Shown: positions 7,027 to 13,788 of the stretch, in pieces
Layout: every line of letters starts with the position of its first letter
Position numbering within the stretch: the first letter of the stretch is position 1
Source: JAVVUJ01 sp964461765
GTDB lineage: Bacteria; Bacillota; Clostridia; Peptostreptococcales; Anaerovoracaceae
Reading direction: 5' to 3'
Assembly: GCA_964461765.1 (NCBI GenBank)
Contig: CAYWVS010000038.1
Coordinates: 1-30,831, forward strand
Length of the DNA stretch: 30,831 nucleotides
The notes under the pieces: model-generated
Database searches by the model: none
Told to the model about the DNA's origin: nothing
What the model saw: only the letters and a program-made list of their open reading frames with translations
Position numbers and translations under genes: made by a program

Positions 7027-7452
7027 GTGGAAAAGGCCGGAACGTTAAAGGCAAAGTCCATGAATAAGTGTATCGGGTGCTTTACCTGTATGCTCATGTG
7101 CGCCGCCGTCAATCATAAAAATCACAGTATCAATCAAAGTGCTATTAAAATAAAGACAAAGGGGGGAATGCAGGGTAGCTTTTATGCAATGGTTTGCTTG
7201 GGATGCGATGAGGAAAGAGCTTGTGTTGAAGCCTGCAAGGTAGGAGCTCTTAACCAACGCCCCGGAGGCGGAGCCCTTTTGGATCGGGAAAAATGCATCA
7301 GCTGTGGAGCATGTGCAAAGGCCTGTATAGCAGGAGCCGTATTCTTTGATGAAGAAAAAAAGCCTCTAATCTGTAAGCATTGCGGGTTATGTGTTACTTA
7401 TTGTCCTCACAGTTGCATTACAATGGAAATGGGAGAGGAGGTGCAAGGTTAA
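7027..7452 (+). CDS. Polyferredoxin with four [4Fe-4S] cluster motifs (DmsB/HycB/YdhY type)
   Basis: The 141-residue electron-transfer protein has sixteen cysteines in four groups: C15/18/21/25 (CIGCFTCMLMC), C57/60/66/70 (CLGCDEERACVEAC), C90/93/96/100 (CISCGACAKAC) and C116/119/122/126 (CKHCGLCVTYCP). This predicts four [4Fe-4S] clusters, as in the small subunits of DMSO reductase-like and YdhY-type enzymes. No Tat or Sec signal is present, so it should act in the cytoplasm. Its stop is directly followed by the ATG of the aldehyde:ferredoxin oxidoreductase gene, and it very likely carries electrons for that enzyme. The ATG at 7021 is the alternative start. Confidence 0.9.
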   Translation: MEKAGTLKAKSMNKCIGCFTCMLMCAAVNHKNHSINQSAIKIKTKGGMQGSFYAMVCLGCDEERACVEACKVGALNQRPGGGALLDREKCISCGACAKACIAGAVFFDEEKKPLICKHCGLCVTYCPHSCITMEMGEEVQG

Positions 7453-9177
7453 ATGGGTAAGGAGTTTATTCGGGTATTGACCATAGATATGAATAAAAAA
7501 ACCTTCAAGATTGAGGAACGGAAGGATCTGCTGCCTTACCTTGGAGGTGTAGGTGTGGCATCCAAGCTTTTGGAAGAAAACCTGCAGGATGGCAAAGAGC
7601 CCCTTCACGAAAGCCAGCCCATGATTTTTGCCATTGGCGCCCTTTCCGGAATTTTCCCCGTAGTTACGAAAACAGTTGCCATGTTTGTCTCTCCCTTGAC
7701 CGGAGAGTTGGGAGAAAGCTATGCGGGGGGCAGAATGGCCATGACCATGATCATGGCAGGATATGATGCCATGGTGATTACAGGAAAAAACGATAAAGGA
7801 TGTTATCTTTCAATCAACTCAAAGGAAGTTTTATTTAAGGATGCCAGAGCTTTTATGGGTCTCAATGCTCAGGAGATCGGCAGATTTATCAGAGAGCGTG
7901 AACCGGGATCCGGAAAACGAAGCATTTTACGCATCGGACCTGCAGGAGAAAATCTCTGTGCCTATGCAAATGTATGCGTCGACACTTATCGTCATTTTGG
8001 ACGGTTAGGCTTGGGAGCCGTCATGGGTAGCAAGAATATTAAGGCCATCTCCATCACAGGAGATCGAGAAATGCCCATAAAAGATTTGCCCGCTTATTTA
8101 AAAGCTTATAAATCTATTTATAAAAAAGCTACGGACACGGAGCTGATGGAAAAATATCACGATTTGGGAACTCCGGTCAACGTGGAGCCTTTAAGTGTTG
8201 GGGGAGGAATGCCTACCTTAAATCTTCAAAGTGCCTCCTTTGATAAGGCGGAAAACATATCGGGAGAAGCCTTTGCGAAAAAAAATCTGGTGAGGAAGAT
8301 GGCATGTACTGGATGCCCTGTAGGTTGTATCCACATCGGTCAGTATCGTAAGGAATTTGACAAGGGCTATGAGTATGAATCCGTGCAGGTGGGTTATGAC
8401 TATGAATTAATCTTTTCTTTGGGAAGCTTTTTAGGTATTGATAAAACGGATGAAATTTTAGAACTTATCAATAAAGTGGAAGAAATGGGTCTTGATGCCA
8501 TGTCTGCAGGTGTTGCCTTGGGTTGGGCTACGGAAGCCTTATCAAAGGGATTGATTTCTGAAAAGGATACTTTGGTGCCTCTAAACTTTGGAGACCAGCA
8601 GGGCTATTTACAGGCAATTGAAAATATCGGATTGGCAGTCAATGAATTTTATAAAGCTCTTTCTCAAGGGGTGGCTTACGCTTCCTCGAAATACGGCGGC
8701 GAAGATTTTGCTATAGCAATCGCCGGAAATGAGACTTCCGGATATCATACGGGATACGGATCTCTGGTAGGTGCCGCTGTAGGGGCTCGTCATTCTCATT
8801 TGTGTAATGGGGGATATTCCATCGATCAGAGTAAAGAGAAGCTGACCAATGAGCAGATTGCAAAAAAACTTTACTCGGAAGAGGTGGAAAGGTGCCTGTT
8901 GAATTCTCTCATCATTTGCCTATTTGCACGAAAGGTCTATGATAGGGAAACCATATTGATGGCCATGGATTCTGTGGGATACACCTTGAAGGATGAAGAT
9001 TTAAGCGAAATTGCTAGAAGAATCTTTGAAACGAAACAGAGAATTAAGAAAAGATTGGGATTTGATGTTAACGAAGTAAAAATCCCTAAGAGATTTTTTG
9101 AAACTCCCAGCATGACCGGTCAATTAAATGAAGAAACCTATCGAGAAATTTTAGGATTATACCAGAAATTGGTTTAA
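7453..9177 (+). CDS. Tungsten-dependent aldehyde:ferredoxin oxidoreductase family protein
   Basis: This 574-residue protein belongs to the AOR family, which oxidises aldehydes to carboxylic acids at a tungsten-bispyranopterin site with ferredoxin as electron acceptor. The N-terminal domain has LPYLGGVGVASKLL and the SPLTGELGESYAGGRM segment that in the family lines the pterin. The cluster ligands appear as C285, C288 and C292 (CTGCPVGC) and C489 in SLIIC. The start at ATG 7453 has GGAGG in the end of the ferredoxin gene. The two genes touch and form an operon that ends at the hairpin 9271-9315. The gene pair resembles ydhY-ydhV. Phenylacetate-CoA ligase lies next downstream, which suggests aryl aldehydes from aromatic amino acids as substrates; that is inference. 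It is shorter than many AORs (about 600-620 residues) but has no missing core motif that I can see. Confidence 0.92.
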   Translation: MGKEFIRVLTIDMNKKTFKIEERKDLLPYLGGVGVASKLLEENLQDGKEPLHESQPMIFAIGALSGIFPVVTKTVAMFVSPLTGELGESYAGGRMAMTMIMAGYDAMVITGKNDKGCYLSINSKEVLFKDARAFMGLNAQEIGRFIREREPGSGKRSILRIGPAGENLCAYANVCVDTYRHFGRLGLGAVMGSKNIKAISITGDREMPIKDLPAYLKAYKSIYKKATDTELMEKYHDLGTPVNVEPLSVGGGMPTLNLQSASFDKAENISGEAFAKKNLVRKMACTGCPVGCIHIGQYRKEFDKGYEYESVQVGYDYELIFSLGSFLGIDKTDEILELINKVEEMGLDAMSAGVALGWATEALSKGLISEKDTLVPLNFGDQQGYLQAIENIGLAVNEFYKALSQGVAYASSKYGGEDFAIAIAGNETSGYHTGYGSLVGAAVGARHSHLCNGGYSIDQSKEKLTNEQIAKKLYSEEVERCLLNSLIICLFARKVYDRETILMAMDSVGYTLKDEDLSEIARRIFETKQRIKKRLGFDVNEVKIPKRFFETPSMTGQLNEETYREILGLYQKLV

Positions 9178-9190
9178 AGAAAAACTCATA

Positions 9191-9315
9191 TTCTTAATTG
9201 GTTTGCTCATACTATAATCAGGAGCGAAAAGCTCCCGCGACATTATTTGCCGGATAATACTTTTTCTCAAAAAAAACAAAGAACGCTTTTTTTATCAAGC
9301 GTTCTTTGTTTTTTT
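9191..9315 (+). ncRNA. Possible small RNA or 3' UTR element after the AOR gene (speculative)
   Basis: A promoter-like pair, TTCTTA (9191-9196) and TATAAT (9213-9218) with 16 bases between, is followed by a GGAGC-GAAAA-GCTCC hairpin (9221-9235), a weaker ATTAT/ATAAT hairpin and the strong terminator at 9271-9315. This could yield an RNA of about 90 bases. It could equally be part of the AOR transcript's 3' end. Confidence 0.2.
9271..9315. terminator. Strong bidirectional terminator
   Basis: A perfect 16-bp inverted repeat, AAAAAACAAAGAACGC (9271-9286) with GCGTTCTTTGTTTTTT (9299-9314), surrounds a 12-base loop. T-runs occur on both strands, so it can end the AOR operon from the left and the small Cys-rich gene from the right. 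Confidence 0.92.
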
Positions 9316-9344
9316 ACTGATTGTCTGAGCTGAGCAAGGTGCAA

Positions 9345-9461
9345 TTAGCAGCAAGCATTATTACCGCAGCTAAATACTCCGGGATTCATGATAATCAGCA
9401 ATAACAGAAGGAAGAAGAAAAGAAGGCTATCGTCAATTCCTCCACAACAATTACTTCTCAT
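9345..9461 (-). CDS. Small cysteine-rich hydrophobic peptide (38 aa)
   Basis: A 38-codon frame on the minus strand starts at ATG 9461 with a near-perfect ribosome site (GTAGGAGGT) eight to ten bases upstream and ends with TAA at 9345. The product begins MRSNCCGGIDDS, has one hydrophobic helix (LLFFFLLLLLIIM) and ends in VFSCGNNACC. This layout (a Cys-Gly head, a short Leu-rich membrane helix and a Cys-rich tail) resembles small peptides, some annotated YjcZ-like or sporulation-related, scattered in Clostridia and Bacilli. The function is unknown. It is flanked by a bidirectional terminator on its 3' side and a sigma-K-like promoter candidate upstream. The gene is certain enough from its ribosome site, composition and terminator; the family link is by general appearance only. 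Confidence 0.72.
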   Translation of the reverse strand: MRSNCCGGIDDSLLFFFLLLLLIIMNPGVFSCGNNACC

Positions 9462-9506
9462 ATATAAGTACCTCCTACAATCTAAATTATTTATTTGGAT
9501 TTATAT

Positions 9507-9533
9507 TACTATATGCAATTCTTAAAAATTGGT
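9507..9533 (-). promoter_or_regulatory. Candidate mother-cell (sigma-K/sigma-E-like) promoter for the small peptide gene
   Basis: Read on the minus strand, CATATAGTA (9515 down to 9507) matches the sigma-K -10 consensus CATANNNTA, and an AC pair lies 16 bases upstream (9533-9532). The start point would leave a leader of about 35-40 bases. The -35 element is only two bases, so chance is a real possibility in A+T-rich DNA. Confidence 0.3.
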
Positions 9534-9721
9534 TCTTAATTTACAGGAATATTTTTAAAAGATCTAATTATTTGGAATTTTTATTAGATAAAATTAGTAA
9601 TTGATTAATACATAATTCTCAAAAATATTTTATATAGCTAACTATGATTTAAAAGCCAAAAAATGATATGTAATACAGTTTTTAAAAGGGAGTGAAAAGT
9701 GGATATAAATACACATTTATA

Positions 9722-9750
9722 TTGACATGAGAGGGCATAAAGGGTATGAT
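9722..9750 (+). promoter_or_regulatory. Near-consensus sigma-A promoter of the paaK-ACT-pcrA-ligA group
   Basis: TTGACA (9722-9727) and TATGAT (9745-9750) are exactly 17 bases apart: a perfect -35 and a five-of-six -10. It lies 36 bases upstream of the paaK start codon. It is the best vegetative promoter match in the window. Confidence 0.8.
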
Positions 9751-9785
9751 TTTTTAAGATTCAATTGAAAGGAAGGGATGTAAGG

Positions 9786-11084
9786 ATGATATGGAATGAG
9801 CCTATTGAGCAGATGAGCAGAGATGAAATGCACAGCTTGCAGAGCCGCAGATTAAAGGATATGGTCAGCAGGGTTTTTTATAATGTAGAATTCTATAAGA
9901 AAAAAATGCAAGGGATGGGAATAGAACCGGGAGACATTAAGGATATCGATGACTTGGTAAAACTTCCTTTCACAACGAAGCAGGATTTGAGGGATAATTA
10001 TCCCTTTGGCCTCTTTGCAGTACCCAAAAGCGAAGTGGTAAGGGTTCACGCCTCTTCAGGAACCACGGGAAAACCTACGGTAGTGGCTTACACCCGGAAA
10101 GACGTGGAAACCTTTTCTGAAGTGGTGGCACGAGCCATCTGTTGTGCAGGCGGTAATAAGCAAGATATCATTCAAGTCGCCTACGGATACGGACTTTTTA
10201 CAGGGGGACTTGGCCTTCATTACGGTGCGGAAAAGTTAGGTGCCACGGTAGTTCCCATTTCAGGAGGAAATACTGCCAAACAGCTGACACTTTTACAAGA
10301 TTTTGGAAGCACGGTTTTGGCTTGCACACCTTCCTATGCGGCATACTTGGCTGAAGCTTTAGTAGAGGAAGGAATTGATCCAAAATCCTTACCGTTAAAA
10401 ATCGGAATTTTCGGTGCAGAGCCTTGGAGCGAAGAAATGCGTATGAAAATTGAAAAAGGTTTGGATATTGAAGCTCATGATATTTATGGTTTAAGTGAAA
10501 TTATCGGCCCCGGAGTGTCTAACAGTTGCTCCTTCCACGACGGATTACATATTGCAGAGGATCACTTTGTGCCGGAAATCATCAATCCCGACACCTTGGA
10601 GAGTATGGCTCATGGCGAGACAGGGGAATTGGTGTTTACTACCATTACTAAAGAAGCTATGCCCCTAATACGATATAGAACCAGAGATTTGAGCAGCTTA
10701 AATTATGAGAAATGTCAGTGTGGACGAACTAATGTGAGAATGGCCAAGATCTTCGGAAGATCCGATGACATGCTCATCATCAGAGGGGTCAACGTATTTC
10801 CTTCTCAAGTGGAAAGTGTACTTCTGGAAATTCCCGAAGCCAAGCCTCACTATATGCTCATTGTGGATCGTCAGGGCACAATGGATACTTTGGAAATTCA
10901 GGTTGAAATCGACGAAAGGTTCTTCTCTGACGAAATGAGAGAGCTAAATAATTTAAGGAATAAGATTAAACATTCAGTGGAAAGCGTTTTGGGCATCAGT
11001 GTAATTATCAGTTTGGTGGAAAATAAGACTTTAAAACGCAGCGAAGGAAAAGCTCAGAGGGTAATTGATAACAGAAAAATATAA
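9786..11084 (+). CDS. paaK: Phenylacetate-CoA ligase
   Basis: This 432-residue enzyme activates phenylacetate, or a related aryl acid, to its CoA thioester with ATP, via an acyl-adenylate. The AMP-binding P-loop SSGTTGKP is at residues 90-97. Further family marks are an IYGLSEIIGPG segment, PLIRYRTRDL near the hinge, a CQCG pair and GRSDDMLIIRGVNVFPSQVE. I chose the ATG at 9786; the in-frame TTG at 9765 precedes the AAAGGAAGG that would serve as ribosome site. Length and ends are normal for the family. The gene follows the AOR unit, with a small opposite-strand gene between, and is followed by an ACT protein, an arrangement common in anaerobes that ferment aromatic amino acids. Indoleacetate or 4-hydroxyphenylacetate are alternative substrates. 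Confidence 0.93.
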   Translation: MIWNEPIEQMSRDEMHSLQSRRLKDMVSRVFYNVEFYKKKMQGMGIEPGDIKDIDDLVKLPFTTKQDLRDNYPFGLFAVPKSEVVRVHASSGTTGKPTVVAYTRKDVETFSEVVARAICCAGGNKQDIIQVAYGYGLFTGGLGLHYGAEKLGATVVPISGGNTAKQLTLLQDFGSTVLACTPSYAAYLAEALVEEGIDPKSLPLKIGIFGAEPWSEEMRMKIEKGLDIEAHDIYGLSEIIGPGVSNSCSFHDGLHIAEDHFVPEIINPDTLESMAHGETGELVFTTITKEAMPLIRYRTRDLSSLNYEKCQCGRTNVRMAKIFGRSDDMLIIRGVNVFPSQVESVLLEIPEAKPHYMLIVDRQGTMDTLEIQVEIDERFFSDEMRELNNLRNKIKHSVESVLGISVIISLVENKTLKRSEGKAQRVIDNRKI

Positions 11085-11126
11085 ATAGATTAGGGATATT
11101 CCCAAGAGAGGATGTAGAGGTGAAAC

Positions 11127-11510
11127 ATGATCATTAAACAATTATCTGTTTTCTTGCAGAACCAAACGGGTCGATTGGAGGATGTAACCTCCGTTCTGGC
11201 AGAGAACGGTATCAATATTTCTGCTCTAAGCATTGCGGAAACAGAGGAATACGGCGTTCTCAGAATGATCGTTGACCAAGTAGAAAAAGGCGCAGAGGTT
11301 TTAAAAGCCGGTGATTTTTCTGTAAAGCTTACTGATGTCATTTGCATAGAAGCTCCGGATGTACCCGGATCCCTACATGAAGTGTTGACAAAATTGTCAG
11401 CGGCGAAAATCAATCTTTCCTACATGTATGGATATTCAAGGGATGGGAAGGCTCCCTTCATCATGAAGGTGAGCGATCCCGAGAGAGCACTGGAAGCACT
11501 AAAAAACTAG
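11127..11510 (+). CDS. Tandem ACT domain protein
   Basis: The 127-residue product consists of two ACT domains and nothing else. The first (about 1-66) starts IKQLSVFLQNQTGRLEDVTS, the second (about 68-127) contains IEAPDVPGSLHEVLTKLSA. ACT domains bind amino acids and control enzymes or transporters. Proteins of this type commonly accompany phenylacetate-CoA ligase and indolepyruvate oxidoreductase genes in anaerobes, so an aromatic amino acid is a plausible ligand; that is inference. AGGTGAAAC lies before the ATG. It is 42 bases downstream of paaK and 25 bases upstream of pcrA, so the three genes are probably cotranscribed. Confidence 0.85.
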   Translation: MIIKQLSVFLQNQTGRLEDVTSVLAENGINISALSIAETEEYGVLRMIVDQVEKGAEVLKAGDFSVKLTDVICIEAPDVPGSLHEVLTKLSAAKINLSYMYGYSRDGKAPFIMKVSDPERALEALKN

Positions 11511-11535
11511 CATTTCTAATAAATTAAGGAGATAT

Positions 11536-13743
11536 ATGGACTACCTGAACAAATTAAACGAAAAGCAAAGAGAAGCAGCAGTACATAAGGAAGGACCTCT
11601 GCTGATTTTGGCAGGAGCGGGGAGCGGTAAGACCAGTACCATGACCCATCGCATCGCTTATTTGGTGCGAGAAGAGGGAATCCGACCCGGCAATATTCTG
11701 GCGGTAACCTTTACCAATAAAGCGGCAGGAGAAATGAGAGAAAGGGTGGAGGCTCTGGTAGGCTCCACCTCCGGTATGTGGATTTTGACATTTCACTCCG
11801 CTTGCCTCAGAATTTTACGAAGCAATGCTGAGGTGTTGGGGTTCAATAAGGATTTTGTGGTCTACGACCCTACGGATCAAAAGGTGGTCATGAGAAATTG
11901 CATCAAGGAGCAGAATGTGGATGATAAAAAATTCACCGTGCAATATATGCTCAGCATTATCAGCGATTGTAAGGAAAAGGCCCTTTCCCCCCAACAATTT
12001 TTGCAGGCCAACGGTGAGGATTTTAAAAGCAAAACCATCTTTGGGCTTTATCAAGCATACCAAAATGTTTTGAAAAAGAACAATGCCATGGATTTTGACG
12101 ATTTAATTCTAAATACGGTAAAACTTTTTGAACAAAACCCGGATATTTTGGAATACTATCAAGATAGATTCCAATACATCATGGTGGATGAATATCAAGA
12201 CACCAACCACATTCAGTACAAGATGGTGAAGCTACTGGCACAGAAATATGAAAATATCTGCGTGGTAGGTGACGACGATCAATGTATTTATCAGTGGCGT
12301 GGGGCAGATATTAAAAATATTTTGGAATTTGAAAAAGACTTTAGGGATACTAAAGTGATTAAGTTGGAGCAAAATTATCGCTCTCAGGCCAATATTTTGG
12401 AAGCAGCATATTCCGTCATTGCCAATAATAAGGACAGAAAGTCTAAAAAGCTTTGGACAACCAAGGATAAAGGCGAGAAGGTTCGGTATTACAGAGCGGA
12501 TGATGAAAAGGAAGAAGCTCGATATATTGCGGCGGAAATCCATCACCAAAAGGGAGGCGAACTGCAGTATAAGGATTTTGCCATTCTGTACAGAACCAAC
12601 GCACAATCCAGAACCTTTGAAGAGGCTCTCATGAGCAGAGACATCCCCTACAGAGTTTTGGGGGGAGTTAAATATTACGATAGAAAAGAAATCAAGGACA
12701 TCATGGCCTACATGAGGTTGGTGGAAAATCCTGCAGATGATTTATCCCTTCGAAGAATCATCAACGAACCGAAGCGTGGAATCGGCGATAAGACAGTTGA
12801 AAAGCTTCAAACCTTGGCAGATGTGAGGAAGGAAAGCTTGCTGAAAGTCTTACAAGATGATGAAATTGTCAACAGTTTGCCTGGCAAAGCAGTGGCAAGC
12901 GTAAAAAACATGGTGGAGGTCATTTGTAAAGTCAGCGCAGAAAAAGAAAATTTACGGGTTTCTGACATTTATGATACATTAATGGTGCAAACGGGATATC
13001 TTAAGGCTTTAGAAGATCTCAATACAGTAGAAGCCGAAGGTCGAATCGAGAACCTTTTGGAATTTAAATCTGTCATTTATGATTATGAAAAAGAAAATCC
13101 ACAGCTTTCTCTAGGAGAATTTATGGAAAAGGTTGCCTTAATTTCCGAGGTGGACAACCATGATGCTGACGAAAATGCAGTGGTTTTGATGACTATGCAT
13201 AGTGCTAAGGGACTGGAATTTCCCGTAGTTTTCATGCCGGGCATGGAGGATGGACTCTTTCCCGGATGGCGTTCTCTGGAAAAACCGGGTGGCGTAGATG
13301 AAGAAAGGCGTCTCTGTTATGTAGGAATGACAAGAGCCATGAAAAAGCTTTATCTTACCAGCGCTTCCATGAGAACACTCTTTGGAAAGACGGAGTACAC
13401 AAAAGAATCCCAGTTTTTAAGGGAAGTGGATAAAAATCTACTGGAAGGGGATGGAGTTTTTTCCAAGAAGCCTACCCCGTCTATGGGTTACAGCAACGGA
13501 GGCCAGAATGATGGATACAGCAATAAGAACATTTTCCGTCCTTTTGATCAGTTGAAATACATAAAGTCCGCCGGGGCAAATGCCGTACAAGGAGAGGACT
13601 TTGTGTCGGGAGATCAAGTCAGTCACAGCAAGTTTGGCACCGGTATGGTAATCTCAGTGGAGGGAAATGTGGTAACGGTGGCTTTTGATGCAGCAGGTGT
13701 GAAAAAACTGGCTAAGGACATGGCACCTTTGAAGAAGATTTAG
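11536..13743 (+). CDS. pcrA: ATP-dependent DNA helicase PcrA (UvrD/Rep family)
   Basis: PcrA is the essential superfamily 1A 3'-to-5' helicase of Gram-positive bacteria. It displaces the excised strand and UvrC after excision repair and clears RecA and stalled complexes. The 735-residue product has all helicase motifs: Q motif (LNEKQREAA), Walker A GAGSGKT (27-33), motif II DEYQDT, motif III DDDQCIYQWRGA, motif IV LEQNYRS, motif V MTMHSAKGLEFPVVF and motif VI CYVGMTRA. The C-terminal part contains a low-complexity stretch (GYSNGGQNDGYSNKN) and a tudor-like ending (GDQVSHSKFGTGMVISV) that in PcrA binds RNA polymerase. TAAGGAG precedes the ATG. It is followed 45 bases later by ligA, the usual pcrA-ligA arrangement. 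Confidence 0.96.
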   Translation: MDYLNKLNEKQREAAVHKEGPLLILAGAGSGKTSTMTHRIAYLVREEGIRPGNILAVTFTNKAAGEMRERVEALVGSTSGMWILTFHSACLRILRSNAEVLGFNKDFVVYDPTDQKVVMRNCIKEQNVDDKKFTVQYMLSIISDCKEKALSPQQFLQANGEDFKSKTIFGLYQAYQNVLKKNNAMDFDDLILNTVKLFEQNPDILEYYQDRFQYIMVDEYQDTNHIQYKMVKLLAQKYENICVVGDDDQCIYQWRGADIKNILEFEKDFRDTKVIKLEQNYRSQANILEAAYSVIANNKDRKSKKLWTTKDKGEKVRYYRADDEKEEARYIAAEIHHQKGGELQYKDFAILYRTNAQSRTFEEALMSRDIPYRVLGGVKYYDRKEIKDIMAYMRLVENPADDLSLRRIINEPKRGIGDKTVEKLQTLADVRKESLLKVLQDDEIVNSLPGKAVASVKNMVEVICKVSAEKENLRVSDIYDTLMVQTGYLKALEDLNTVEAEGRIENLLEFKSVIYDYEKENPQLSLGEFMEKVALISEVDNHDADENAVVLMTMHSAKGLEFPVVFMPGMEDGLFPGWRSLEKPGGVDEERRLCYVGMTRAMKKLYLTSASMRTLFGKTEYTKESQFLREVDKNLLEGDGVFSKKPTPSMGYSNGGQNDGYSNKNIFRPFDQLKYIKSAGANAVQGEDFVSGDQVSHSKFGTGMVISVEGNVVTVAFDAAGVKKLAKDMAPLKKI

Positions 13744-13788
13744 TTTATTAGGTAAAATATAAGAATTGATAAAAAAGAGGATAAAAAC

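Larger units (their letters stand above)
9462..9785. other. Intergenic region between the small peptide gene and paaK
   Basis: This A+T-rich region separates two divergent genes. It contains a possible sporulation-type promoter reading left (9507-9533) and a near-consensus vegetative promoter reading right (9722-9750). Between about 9540 and 9720 I see no gene, RNA or repeat that I can support. Confidence 0.6.

Noticed and set aside
12232..12606. Minus-strand open frame of 124 codons inside pcrA
   Set aside because: Antisense to conserved helicase motifs, hydrophobic shadow translation, no start signals.
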